DNA of 64,000 nt from Fistulifera solaris (taxonomy: Eukaryota; Bacillariophyta; Bacillariophyceae; Naviculales; Stauroneidaceae), in NCBI GenBank assembly GCA_030295235.1, contig AP026137.1:744001-808000 (forward strand), given 5' to 3'. The notes beneath the pieces are model-generated. The model was not told where the DNA came from. It did not search any database and saw nothing but the letters and a program-made list of their open reading frames with translations. The position numbers were made by a program, and so were the translations under genes. Shown piece after piece: positions 10,546 through 21,904 of the stretch; the first letter of the stretch is position 1, and every line of letters begins with the position of its first letter.

Positions 10546-11476
10546 TTCAGAAATTCTGGAAGCCTTTTAGGGTCAACCGAAAAATTAATCATCTGCTTCA
10601 AAAAATTCCAGAAAATCTGGAATAATTTGGACTCGTTTATATTTAATCAAACAGAAACTCTGATTGAATTCCAGATATTCTGGAATTGGTGTTTTGCGTC
10701 ACACAAAGGTTTTGCGGTTTGAGGAAGATCCAGAAAATCTGGAATCATCGGGTTTAGGGTCAAACCGATATTATGCTTACATTTCAAATACTTGCATTCT
10801 GGAATCGATAATTCGCCCCAGACAACGATTTTGTGTGGACGTTCCAGAAAATCTAGACTCGGCATTTTTCGTTCAAACAGAAATCCTGCTTCAATTCCAG
10901 ATATTCTGGAATTGGTGTTTTGCGTCAGACAAAGGTTTTGCGGACGATCCAGAAACTCTAAAGTCGGCGATTTTCGGTCAAAAAGAAGTTTTGTGCGACT
11001 TTCAGTTATTCTGGGTTGATGTTTTGCCTAAGACAACGAATTTGTGGACGCTCCAGAAATTCTGGAAGAATCGGAGTTTTGCGTCACACAATGATAATGT
11101 GTAATTTCCAGAAATTCTGGATTTAGAAATAGGGTCACACAGAAATTCTGTGAGTGGTCCAGAAATTCTGGACCACGGCGATTTTGGTTCAAACAGAAGT
11201 TCTATGCGACTTGCAGATATTCTAAAATAGATGCTTTGCGTTCAACCGAGACCTCGTGCCCATTACAGAAATCCTGGAATCGGTGTTTCGGTTTTAGCTG
11301 GGTTTTAGAGGACATCTTTTCCTAATTCCAGAAATTCTGGAATCGGAAATAGGGTCACACAGAAATTCTGTGAGTGGTCCAAAAAATCTGGATCACGGCG
11401 ATTTTGGTTCAAACAGAAGTTCTGTGCTGCTTTTCGTTGCAAAGAAATTATTTGTGCACATTCCAGAAATTCTGGA
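10546..11476. repeat. Array of short palindromes (CCAGAAATTCTGG / CACAGAAATTCTGTG type)
   Basis: About 930 bp packed with perfect or near-perfect dyads, spaced roughly 40-70 bp. Two alternating kinds occur: CCAGAAATTCTGG (for example 10668-10686 as ATTCCAGATATTCTGGAAT, 11050-11064, 11107-11120, 11327-11342, 11461-11476) and CACAGAAATTCTGTG (11137-11151 and 11357-11371). Linkers also repeat: ATTGGTGTTTTGCGTCA occurs after 10684 and again after 10909. A segment near 11126-11208 is repeated at 11347-11428. No protein frame spans it. TTCCAGAA and TTCTGGAA inside the dyads match the TTCnnGAA heat-shock-element core. It lies between EIF2B3 and ALG11. A related array is at 46.8-47.9 kb. Confidence 0.9.
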
Positions 11477-11590
11477 ACCGGAATTTTTCGTCACAACAAT
11501 GACATCCTTAATGAGTTTTCAAGACAACCAAAGGATTGTTGGTAGAGGACAATGATTCTCTTTTTCGAATTAACAAGCGAGTAAGAAAGA

Positions 11591-13169
11591 ATGATAGAAT
11601 TCATCCTCTTTTCGTTTCAACTAGGGAGGCGGCTCATAATGGCAGCCTGCGGTGGTGCGCTGATTCTCCTTGTCGTGACCGCTCTCGTCCGCCTCTGGCT
11701 TTTGCGTCGACGATATGCACAAATACGACACAAATTACGGAAATCTTCTGCGAAAGTAGTGCTCGGATTCTTTCATCCGTATTGCTCCGGTGGTGGCGGT
11801 GGAGAACGTGTGTTATGGAAAATGATCCAAGACATTGGTGGATTGTGCGAACGAGGCTTTTCCGTACAAATTGTAATTTATACGGTCGATCCTCCGTCTC
11901 CTACCTACCAAGAACAATTATTACAACAGATTCAAGAACGATTCGATTTACTCATATCCAAGCAATTGCAAATACAATTCGTTCATTTGCATGCATATGC
12001 TCATTACTTGCAACCAGCTCCGCGTCTTTCGTTGTTGGTGGAATCGTACGGAACCATGCGATTGGCAATGGCAGCATTGGAATCCACACAATCACCACTT
12101 CCGGACTGGTTCATCGATACCACTGGATGTGCTTTTGCATTTCTGGTCGCGCGGCTACTGTACGGCTGTAAGATCATGGCCTACGTGCATTATCCGACCA
12201 TCTCGACGGATATGTTGCAATTGGTCTGGGAGCGACGAAGAAATGCTTACAATCACTCGTTGGCCAACAGTCGGATCCTGACGTACGGGAAACTGCTGTA
12301 TTATTGTTTCTTCGCTGTTCTGTACGGTATTACGGGCAGTTTGGCGGAGATTGTGTTCGTCAATTCGCAATGGACGCGTGCTCATATCCAGTATTTGTGG
12401 AAATGGTCGCATTGGAAGAAACGAATACGTCTGTTGTATCCACCGTGCCGTGTGCAACAACAAACAGCCGTTCTGCAACGTCCGCGGGACAATGTGATTC
12501 TATCGATTGGTCAATTTCGACCCGAAAAAGATCATCCATTGCAAATTGAATCGTTTCATCGATTGATACAGAAATACCCGGAATGGAGAGGCCGTGTGCA
12601 ACTTGTTTTGATCGGAAGCTGCCGTGGACCGGGTGATGAAGAGCGATTAAGCAGGCTTTGTGACTTGGTGCAACAGTACCAATTATCCGAGAAAGATGTG
12701 CATTTCGTGGTCAATCAACCGTATAGTGTGTTGCAACAATGGCTCACGCGGGCGAGTGTGGGTATTCATACGGTAAGAAGGAAATTCTATGTGCCACTAT
12801 TATTGTTTCATGTCTAATCTAACTTTTATTATCTCGCTTATATTTCTTCACTGCACCCTACGCATCGTTGCGTAGATGTGGAATGAACATTTCGGTATTG
12901 GGATAGTCGAGATGATGGATGCGGGTTTAAATGTTGTAGCCCACAATTCGGGAGGTCCCCAAACGGACATTATAACTCCTGGTGTGAATGGTTACTTGGC
13001 GACAACCGCCGATGAATATGCGGACGCCTTACACCAAGCCCTGTCTATCGATAAGAATGACAATGAGATGCGGAGGAAAGCAATAGAATCTTCAGCGCGT
13101 TTCTCGGATGAAGAATTTTCCAAAATATTCCAACAAGCAATCCTCAGCGCGAAGGTGCTACATCCTTAA
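11591..13169 (+). CDS. ALG11: GDP-Man:Man3GlcNAc2-PP-dolichol alpha-1,2-mannosyltransferase
   Basis: ALG11 adds the fourth and fifth mannoses to the dolichol-linked N-glycan precursor on the cytosolic face of the ER. Exons are 11591-12772 and 12876-13169, with a 103-nt phase-0 intron (GTAAGA...TTGCGTAG), giving about 491 residues, the same as typical ALG11. An N-terminal hydrophobic anchor ([17 protein letters not shown]) precedes the Gly-rich [18 protein letters not shown] motif. Further family blocks are [31 protein letters not shown] and, across the splice, [20 protein letters not shown] with HNSGGP. The ATG at 11639 (MAACGG) is an equally good start. No frame break. Confidence 0.95.
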
Positions 13170-13226
13170 TTGGTCGCCACAGCCAATGTGCTTTTTTTTA
13201 GTCGGCCATATTCCCAAATCAATACT

Positions 13227-14888
13227 TTATACATCATCTTCATGTTCTTCTTCGGCATTCTCATCTAATTCATCAATCGTTTCACTAGTAGTATTTCGGT
13301 TCATTCCGTTGCGTCGTCTTAGACCAGATTGTCGGCGTTGCTCTTTGAATGCTGTAATATATTCTGGATCAATCGATTCGTGCTGCACCAGTAGCGCGAG
13401 TCCCCGTGGTAGCTCGTGTCGAGACCCACGAGTTCTTCCAAAGGATCCGCCCGGAACCAGCCTCTCCAATCAAGCCAAATAAAGAACGGAAGCATGAAGA
13501 CAAATACCCAACCACAAATGAAAAGAATGCCTACTAGCTGCGCACACAAGAGGCTCATGTCACCAGCTTCTCCTCTACGGATGGCATAAAACCACCCCGG
13601 GTGAACGGAACGGCCATAACACATGTCGAGACGCCTCGGCGAAGCAAAGAGACCAACGGCAATGAGACCCCACATCCCATTCAACATGTGAACAGGAATC
13701 GCATCTACTGCATCATCCAGACGTAGCTTGACTAGCCATCGCGATCCGTAAAGGTAAAATAACCCCGCTACAAAGCCGGTGACAACGGCAGCCCAAGGCT
13801 CAACGACTCCGCATCCGCCCGTAACAGCGACCAGCCCAGCCAAGGTCCCATTCATAGCGTATTTAAGTTGAAAGACGGCTTCTCCGGTCGTTCTTTCGAG
13901 ATACCACAAGTTCGCAAACAAGGCTGTGACACCCGCAACGCCCGCGGCGAGGGTGGAGTTTACAGCGGCGAGTGCAGCAAGCTTGCCGGTATGCTCATTC
14001 CCAATTAGCAGGGCAGAGCCACTATTGAATCCATACCATCCGAACCATAGTATAAAAGTTCCAAGCATCTGTATAGTAAGTTTGAAAAGTGAGGATAAAC
14101 TCTAGGAAAATCGAGAAACGCGTCAAAGTACGATCAACACTCACCTGCAAAGCAGCAGAATGACCGGGAATTTCCACCGGAAACGCCAATCTTCGACCGG
14201 CTTCGTCATGAAAGCGTCCGCGACGGGGACCGAGAACGCTAGTGGCAAAAGAGCGGTCACTCCTCCCGTAAGGTGCACAACACCGGACCCAGCAAAGTCC
14301 ACCATCCCAACACCCCACAAAGGATCTACCGAAAAAGCAGAAAGAATGCCTTGTGAATTCCAAATAGCGTGCACAATAATCGGATAGACCCAGCCTGTCA
14401 GTACTACTGAATAGCAAAGATACGCTACCATCTGGCATCGCTCGGCGAGTGTTCCAGCAACGATTGTAGCCGATGCCGCGCTAAAGGCATAATGGAACAA
14501 CCAAAACGCCGGATCATCGACATCTTTCATAAAGAAATTTGTCTTGCCAATGAATGTTTTTTCCGCTGAATCAGTATTCATTCCCCCGAAGGAGAATGCA
14601 AAGCCTACTAAGAAATAAGCAATCGAAGCACCACACGCATCCAGCAGATTCTTCAACATGGTGTTTTGCACGTTCTTCTTGCGCACACAACCGGCGCACA
14701 ACATGGCGAAACCCGCTTGCATGAAAAAAGATAAGAGCGGCCGCAAAGACCAGTAAAACATCGCGAGCGAATTGTCGAGCCCCGATATCGGCGTTGGAAA
14801 CGATGCATCGGATCAACTCTTTGGTGTCCTCGGTACTGTCTAAATCGCAAAAGGTACCGACACCGGCGTTGAAGTCTCCGTACCTCAT
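13227..14888 (-). CDS. Ammonium transporter (AMT family), frame-broken
   Basis: Eleven-helix ammonium channel of the plasma membrane, used for nitrogen uptake. Exons are 14888-14145 and 14068-13227, with a 76-nt intron (GTGAGT...ATACAG) between SAALQ and VLGTFILWFGWYGFN-type sequence. The signature VDFAGSGVVHLTGGVTAL is present, with GASIAYFLVGFAFSFGG and AGTLAERCQMVAYL. The reading frame changes at the A6 run 14724-14729 (one base too many), at the A4 run 14247-14250 (one too few) and probably at C4 13402-13405 (one too few). Correcting the three gives 1,587 coding bases, about 528 residues. The third is least certain: without it the protein ends at 13319. Sequence error or a recent pseudogene are both possible. 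Confidence 0.85.
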
Positions 14889-15958
14889 CGTAAATTAATC
14901 TATTCCAGCGGAGATAAGCGGATCAAACGAAAAGGATTGTAGCAATAAACTGAAAGGGTGTGATGATTAGATAATAATGACCAGTGATGATCTGACGGTT
15001 GGTTGACAAGACAGGATGAGAGCCCGGCTGGTTCGGGATTTCGGGATGGTCCGAGCAAGGGTCGGTCCGAGCTCCGAGCTTGCGGCGTTCGGTGCTTTTC
15101 GAAACAACTGTTATAGTTCCGGAGTTTGTGAGGTGGCGGTTGTTCCATTTCCGTTGTTCGTATTCATCCGCGCAGGAAATCAACTACTTGATAGATAGTA
15201 AAAACGAAAATACAAACAAGAACAGAAAGATAGAGAAAGCTGGTGTCTTTAGCAGTGCAAATCCAGAAATCATTCAAATTCATGTTTCTTTGTAGCTGAT
15301 AGTAAAACTATTTTCTAGGCGTATCAGTTATCTTGGCTACAGTCGTTACGATACAAAGAGTACAGGAGCAGGGCAAAGGGCGAATGACCGAATGACCTTT
15401 GTTCTTATCCCGAACGCTAAATGATATGTATAAGGCATTTGGCATTTCTAAGGGGGTACAAGGTACAAGTATGCCAAATTGAATGTCGCTGTCCCATTAT
15501 TTAGCTAGAGCGAAAGACACAAGAAATAGGTCGGTGTAGGCCTTTTACCTTCAAAGCATTTAGGATGGAAAGGTTGAATAAGTTCTCGATAAAACTTGGC
15601 AAGTATGTGATCTTCTTAGCATGAATTTCAGGCAGTAAACTTCGAGCATCAAACGATCTTAGGAAAACTCGTGCATGCAACCAATGAAGTATGCAAGGGA
15701 AACGAAAAAGCATCATCCATTGGGATTGAGACTGAACGGAGTGCGTAATCAAACGTATTCTTTGTAATCAAGCACAACTGTTGACCATTCGGCAATAAGC
15801 AATAGATAAAGCTCAAGAATCACGACGGTGCGATGAAGCTAAAACTAATATATAACATTATTTGTGCCTTTGACCGCGTTCAAGCGCGGAAACAGCATGA
15901 TTTTTGTTGATGCAAAGACCGATATTGAGACGAAACGAGTGAAACGACACCTCACGTT
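14889..15958. other. Intergenic region, no gene recognised
   Basis: A 1.07-kb gap upstream of the ammonium transporter and downstream of the LRR gene. It holds short overlapping open frames on both strands that resemble no family, and is AT-rich around 15180-15320. The first 300 bp presumably hold the transporter promoter, where nitrogen control would be expected, but I cannot identify a site. Confidence 0.4.
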
Positions 15959-16986
15959 TTAATCAAAGCAGACGTCGTACGGATCGCAACAAGCAAGAAT
16001 TTCGCAGGCCACTTCTTTACAATCAAGCCCAAATCTAAACAGGTTTTCCGGACAGGTGGGACACGCTTCGCAGTATACGGCGGGCAATGCACCGGTTAAC
16101 AAATTGCCGTGAAGGTAGAGATGATCTACAGATTGCGCCGTATGAGATATTTTCATCATGACGACCATCATCAACAACAGAAGAAAGACTTACCAAGCGT
16201 GCGATTTTCGTTGAAAAGGTCATCTGGAATCGTTCCAGTCAATTCATTGTGGTGCAAGTAGATCTCCTGCAACAACGGCATGTTTCGGAAGATTTCACTG
16301 TTGATTTTTCCGCCAATTTTATTGTGGCCCCACACCAACTCCTGGATGCCATCTAGCATAACAAGTGCTTCTGGAATACTTCCGACAAGATTGTTTTGAT
16401 GGAAATCGAGAACGGATACATCACTGACCGGTCGCTGGAATGCCCCGGGTGCGAACACGTGTTCACCCGCGCACTGAACACCTTCCCATTCGCAATGCGA
16501 GACACTGGTCAACCATCCAGTCTTGCGCGTCCAGCTAGAGCCGCCCATAGCATAGAACAATGTGGCCAGGGCGAAACGACGAGGCAGCTGGTGATATTCA
16601 TTGACCGTGTCCTCATGAATGATCCATGCAGCTGCACGGACTTCAGGGGGCATGCTTTCATCTTCCTGCTTTCCTTGCAAATCCCAAACATCGTTTGAGA
16701 TAGTTTGGAGATAACCTTGCGATACGGGGTACCTCTCAAAGGAGGCTCGTAGAATTTCCAGTTCTTGCTGGGGGCTAGCCACAGTAATGTTCGCCTCCAC
16801 GGGCCTGGAGTACGTGACGGTTCCCTCATCGTCTTTACCCACTACGACAATAAGAACAGTAATGAGAGCTGCGATAGCAATTAAGACTGCCGTCACAACG
16901 ACAATCACTTCCTTTCGTGATCGTTTGCCCCAGATACCCTGGGTTTCAATTTCCTGACGGTCGGGTATTCTCTCGACACCGATCAT
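15959..16986 (-). CDS. Leucine-rich repeat membrane protein
   Basis: About 319 residues from exons 16986-16194 and 16125-15959. The 68-nt intron (GTAAGT...CTGTAG) splices NRTL to DHLYLHGNLLTGALP. A short cytosolic N-terminus with a basic cluster (GKRSRKE) leads into one membrane helix (VIVVVTAVLIAIAALITVLI). The luminal or extracellular part has the plant-type LRR cap (ALATLFYAMGGSSWTRKTGW, then HCEWEGVQC) and about four LRRs (LDFHQNNLVGSIPEAL, ELVWGHNKIGGKI, EIYLHHNELTGTIPDDL, LYLHGNLLTGALP). A Cys-rich end follows (CEACPTCPENL, CCDPYDVCFD). Type II orientation is inferred. There is no kinase domain, as is usual for the large diatom LRR family; ligands are unknown. The ATG at 16986 is the first in frame. 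Confidence 0.82.
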
Positions 16987-17701
16987 GATTCTACACACCC
17001 TTTCTTGAATTCCTTCGGCAATTCACTAAGGCCTACGTTTTCCGCTATCAGATCGAATTCACTTCCAGAGGCTTAGAAGAAGCACTTCCAAGCAAGGATG
17101 CTTGGTTGTGCTTTTGACAGAGAGAATGAGGTAAAATAGAGGAGAAGGACGAGTTCGTTGTCGTCGTCGTAGGTTATTCAGCGGATGCGTGCTGGTTTGC
17201 GCTTTGTTGGCCTTCGTCTTTTCCGCCGCACTTTGTTGGGAGACCCCCTTCCGCTGTCGCCACTACTTACTTCTATAGTCTTCAGTCGCACCACTTTGAC
17301 AGTAGCGTAGAGTGTGGTGGAATGACCACGGTTTGTTCTTCTGTCGTGGTTCGTGTCCAATAGGGTTCTCTACAAAACTATGACGAGGAAAGTTCATCAT
17401 ACTATCGTACCGGTTCTGGTGTCATCATCTGGTTTTGAAGCGAAGGACGAACGACAACGACACAGATTACAACGAACACAACGCTCTCTTTTTGACATGA
17501 TGCGTTTATAGTTCAAGGAGAATGCAACGGGCAACAACATCGAGATATCAAAAAGACAGAGACAACAACAAAGCCCTTTTGTCATTTTCAGCAGCGGAGT
17601 AACACGAATCAAGAGCGATCTTTCGGTAATAGTTTAGTTGGGTGATAAGAACACCACCGGAAGAAGAAGGTGCATTCGAAGAAGGAGTGCTTGACCTTAA
17701 A
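16987..17701. other. Intergenic region between divergent genes
   Basis: A 715-bp gap between the LRR gene (-) and the TMEM144-like gene (+), presumably holding both promoters. The minus strand is rich in short Arg-coding open frames typical of random GC-balanced DNA. No gene or repeat was seen. Confidence 0.4.
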
Positions 17702-18963
17702 ATGTTGTGCGAGATCTGCGGATGGGCTGCAGCAATTGCCTCTGCCTTGGCGTTTGGTAGTTTCGGGGTGCTCATCAAGAGCGATGCGGCCAAATCCGTG
17801 GATATTGATCCGTTGGTCTTTCAATCCTACAAAACGTTCATGTGTTTCTTGACGTCATGGATCGTTCTCTTTACGAAGATTTCCATTTTAGTCCCTGGGG
17901 CATCGTGTCAGGCTTGTTCTGGGTTCCGGGTGGTATAGCCACTGTTTATGCTATTAAATCAGCGGGATTAGCGATCGGTATCGGTATTGGGTCCTCGATC
18001 ATTGTTCTGGTCAGCTTCATTTGGGGAATCTTTGTTTTCGGTGAAGAAGTCAGAAGTCTATGGGGAGCATGCTTCGCCGTTTTATGCATGATGGGAGGGT
18101 TAATGGGTATGAGCTACTTCTCTAGTCCGGATGCAGTCGCTCCCTTTCACGACGATATCACTTTAGAGAACCTTGGTGCTACGGTACCCTCTTCTTTGGT
18201 GAACAGTACCGCCGTTCATAGCATTCGCAACCGCGGACCTCATTATCATGGAATTGATACTCATGACGATGATGAATGCGACCATTTTCGTGATCGTACT
18301 ACGAAAGTAGCTACAGACGATGAACTTGGTGCGACAAAAATCAATAGTGACGTCCAATCCACGCAGCGCACAGAGACAAACAGTTCGCTGGAGAGTCTGT
18401 CGGATGACGACAATGCTGATCTATCTTCTGACACAATTTATATCCTGGACGGTATACCGCTAACAAGAAGGCATAGAGGTATGCTGGCTGCCGTGTTCTG
18501 TGGTGCGTGGGGCGGAAGTGTCATGGCGCCAATGAAATTATGCAAGTCGGACACACAAGGCGTTGGATACTTGCTAAGCTTTTCCATTGGAGCATCGATC
18601 GTTACGATTTCTCTATGGATCATGCGGTACATCTTCTATGCGTGGCAACATCAGTCGTTGAGTTCAGCTTATCAAAGCTTACCTCCGCTTCACCTTCGCG
18701 TTATGTGGTGTGCCGGAGGAACGAGCGGCCTTTTGTGGAGTATTGGCAACTTTTTCAGTCTCATTTCCGTCAAGAATCTAGGACAAGGTGTCGGCTACCC
18801 TCTTTCACAGACTTCCATACTGGTCAGTGGTCTCTGGGGGATTTTTTATTTTCGCGAAGTAACGGGTTGGGAACGCATTTCGAGATGGCTACTATCGTCG
18901 CTTCTCACCATTTTCGGTATTTTGTTGCTCAGCTACGAGCATCACGCTTCCGATGATGTATAG
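17702..18963 (+). CDS. TMEM144-like multi-pass membrane transporter, one frame break
   Basis: Ten-helix protein of the TMEM144 branch of the drug/metabolite transporter superfamily. The family is thought to carry sugars or related solutes; the substrate here is unknown. The first half holds GWAAAIASALAFGSFGVLIKS, then SPWGIVSGLFWVPGG and the hallmark AIGIGIGSSIIVLVSFIWGI with FGEEV. An acidic, Ser-rich loop of about 100 residues (18130-18450) separates it from the second half (FCGAWGGSVMAPMKLC, GGTSGLLWSIGNF, GYPLSQTSILVSGLWGIFYF). The frame changes at 17873-17878, where one extra A gives LFTKDFHFSPWG. The corrected length is about 420 residues. ATG at 17702. Confidence 0.8.
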
Positions 18964-19087
18964 GTATTGATTTCTTAAGATGTTAAAATTTATTATTAAG
19001 CTACTCCTGGTAGGACACGCCCTTTTCAGCAATGACGAATGACGCTTGCGCAAAGGTAGTGAATCTGACGTCTCCAGAACGAACATC

Positions 19088-20626
19088 CTAGCCGTACGCT
19101 ACTATAGCTTTCTCTAACTTTGCCGTCGTTTCCGCTAGCAGACTGGTGTTAGGCTCATCATTCATCACAAGATGATCGATCCCCTCGCTGTCCTTTTCCT
19201 GAGAAAATCCGACTGCAAGCAACAAGTTTTTGCCCCCACAAATGGTTTTACTCGTGTCTTGTATGCGTTATTTTCCATGTTGATGGATCGAAACTTCGGG
19301 TCATTGGGGTTGTTTGCCAGATTGCCCACATAGGCTTTCAATACTTTTAGACATTTTCCGCCGTCTCCTCCAGCACGGTAAGCCGACACTTTTGCGATGT
19401 AATCATCAATTTTCGCTGCGGAAGCCTTAAGTTTCTTCTTCTTTTGTTCCTCATCGTCCGCACCATGTACACCTTCCAATTCAACGTCGTATTGAATGGC
19501 ATCTGGCGTGTACCCATCGATACCAAGCTTTGAACCCAGTTTACCTTTATTTGCTGCGCGTTCCAGTTTATCTTTTTCAAGTTGCGCTTTGATTCTAGCG
19601 CGTTCCCTCTTAAAATCCTCCTTTTCTTTTTTTACGAAGAGCAATTTCGCGCTTGCGTTGTTCTGCATCCAATTGTTCTCTAGTCTTGTGCATTTCCTTG
19701 CCCATGTTCCTACGTTGCAATTCCCGAGTTACTTCTTCGGCCTTTTCAATCTCTTCTCGTTCCTGTCGTTTCGCCTTGAGAAGGTCTTTGATTTCGGCAA
19801 TTTTGTTCGCCTTTTCTTCTGCAGTAAGGGGCACGACACTTTGCGTCGACTCCTCGAAATCGGAATGACCCGTTTTGTTAGCGTGCAATTCTAAATTGGC
19901 CAGATTCGATAGAATCTTTCCACATTCGTTGCATTTATACGACTGCGCCTTAAGACCACCTGCTGGAATAGGTTCGTCAATATCATCATCTTCTTGATGC
20001 TGCATGAGCCATTCAACAGCACTTTCTACTGTCGATCCGTTGCCGTAAAGCAAACCTTTTTGCGCTCTGAGGAGTGAAAACCCCATCTCTTCCGTCAAAG
20101 TCTTCAATAACTCCGGATCTAGTTTCGAGACTGGATCATCAACAGGTTTGTCGGCTGGTTCATCAATGTCCATCTTGTCGTCTTCTGCATCCGGAGCTGT
20201 TACCTCCACCGGTTCTGCAACGGGTGCCGGCTTTGCCGGGGAAGCAGCGAGAAGTCGACTGACACCGCCACTGGAGCCACTTCCCAGTCGTTGTCCTCCC
20301 GTCTCTGGGAGAGCCGGTTTTTTACTCGACACCAGTGCCTGCACCGCTGCAATATTCGCACCCACAATGCGATCCTTTTCGCTTCCGGACTCGTAGTAAA
20401 TGTGCGTAGGGAAGGCGTTCACACGGTAGGCACCCAAATCTCCCTCTAACGCATCTTCGTGTACGATAGCCATGGGGATGGGACTGGACGCTGCTGCTTG
20501 CTCGAGGGCAGGACGGCTTGCTTTGCACGGCCCGCACCAATGCGCAGAGAATGTAACAAGGCAGTTTGCATTTGCTGTCATGAACTGCTGCAGCTCCGAA
20601 GGTGAATGTAATTCTTTGAGAGGCAT
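19088..20626 (-). CDS. Thioredoxin-UBA-zinc finger-PUB domain protein, two frame breaks
   Basis: Single-exon, about 512 residues once two one-base breaks are set aside: T7 at 19627-19633 (one too many) and C5 at 19233-19237 (one too few). Domains in order: thioredoxin fold with active site HWCGPCKASRP (residues 25-40) and cis-Pro region NAFPTHIYY; a linker; UBA (about 170-215, EMGFSLLRAQKGL and TVESAVEWLMQHQ); a C2H2 finger (YKCNECGKILSN, then LELHANKTGH); a charged coiled coil (240-340); and a C-terminal PUB domain (CLKVLKAYVGNLANNP, KFRSINMENNAY, LLLAVGFSQE). PUB domains bind p97/VCP and UBA domains bind ubiquitin, so a redox-linked adaptor in p97-ubiquitin turnover is inferred. Both breaks lie in homopolymers. 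Confidence 0.82.
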
Positions 20627-21231
20627 TTTGCGTTTAACGAGTAAAACAACAAGTTACAGGAATGTTTTTGTGTATGTTTCTGGTCTAATGGAGGGGTTGC
20701 AAAGCGAGTGATTGAATGACGGAATCTTTATTACTTCACGATAATCTTGCCCATCATGTTCATCGTTCATCATTGTCGCCGCATCTTTTCTTGTTGCTTC
20801 GATGTTTTTCATTGTTTTCTCCCCCGTTACCCGTTACTGCTGGACGGTCAGACGTATCGTACCGGTACCAGTAAACCAGTAATCCAGTAATCAATACGGA
20901 GTAGAAGGTATACCACGTCACGAAAGAAATGACGTCACAATATTCGTCTTATCCGTGAATGAATCAGGATTCAACTTCTCTAGGTCGCCGAAACATCATT
21001 ACTCTGGAGTAAAGTATGCTAAATAAATTCGAATCCACGTACGAAGAAGACGATGACGAGGTCGTCGTTGTGACCACTCGTAGAACGGCCAGTTCGCGTC
21101 ATGGAACTGTCCGACAAAGAGTAGACCCCTCGATGAGCGGCTCGTTTCTTCGCTTCCTCCTTCCGATGGCTTTCATTTCCACGAAAATCAGTCGGCATAA
21201 CGTAAACGATTCGTATTTAGACTGCATTACC
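20627..21231. other. Divergent promoter region / cytochrome c 5' leader
   Basis: A 605-bp gap between the minus-strand thioredoxin-UBA-PUB gene and cytochrome c. The cytochrome c frame stays open upstream to an ATG at 21016, encoding an acidic then basic stretch with no similarity to known cytochrome c leaders; I treat it as 5' UTR. Positions 20865-20895 hold short direct repeats of CCAGTAA (ACCAGTAAACCAGTAATCCA). Confidence 0.45.
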
Positions 21232-21693
21232 ATGAGTGACAAGAAAGGAGCAAAGATCTTCAAGACCAAGTGTTCGCAGTGCCACACTGTTGAAGAGGGA
21301 GGATCGCACAAGCAAGGACCGAATCTTTACGGTTTCTTTGGCCGTCAATCCGGTCAAGCCGATGGCTACTCGTACAGTGCTGCCAACAAGAAGTCGGGTA
21401 TCATCTGGGGAGAAGACACTCTTTTGAGTATTTGGAGAACCCCAAGAAATACATCAAGGTGCGTAGGAAGTAGTGATGGGAAAAGTGCCGGTATGATTTG
21501 CTGTGGTCATTTTGATCGCATTGATTCGTGTAGTTGGGCGATTGAGGTGCATTAAAAGCGATCATTCCATTCAGATTTCTCACACACACACTTGATTTAT
21601 TAACAGGGAACGAAAATGATCTTTGCTGGGCTCAAGAAGGAGAAGGATCGTCAAGATTTGATCGCATACCTCAAGGCGACTTGCAGTGCTTAA
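21232..21693 (+). CDS. Mitochondrial cytochrome c, one missing base
   Basis: Soluble electron carrier between complexes III and IV. Exons are 21232-21458 and 21607-21693, with a 148-nt intron (GTGCGTAGG...TTAACAG). [20 protein letters not shown] carries the haem motif CSQCH; then [13 protein letters not shown], and in exon 2 [22 protein letters not shown] with the axial Met. In exon 1 the frame slips after 21426: TTG-AGT should read TTG-GAG, giving [13 protein letters not shown]. The coding total is 314 bases, one short of the 315 needed for 104 residues plus stop. This is strong evidence for a single missing base rather than decay, because all flanking residues are canonical. Confidence 0.93.
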
Positions 21694-21904
21694 ATATTTT
21701 GATGGAATTTGCAAATTAGGAACCGCTCGTGCTGCATTAGAATAACTTCCATAATAATTGCAAAGCATCAAAACTTCCAACAAAACAAATATCTTTGCTC
21801 AGCTTAATGGGTTCAATGTGTGCGAGATAGCTAGACTTTGTGGGCTTTGTGTTTGACGAACTTGTCGTTTTGGAAAGGTATATTAGAAAGGTATAACTAT
21901 ATTT

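Noticed and set aside
11536-12171. 211-codon open frame over ALG11
   Set aside because: Overlaps ALG11 in another frame with no recognisable motif.
13402-13405. Programmed frameshifting as a general explanation
   Set aside because: The sites share no slippery heptamer or downstream structure, both gains and losses occur, and unrelated genes are hit. Sequence error is simpler.
21016-21231. N-terminal extension of cytochrome c
   Set aside because: The frame is open, but the extension is acidic then basic with no known counterpart, and the internal ATG gives a standard 104-residue cytochrome c.
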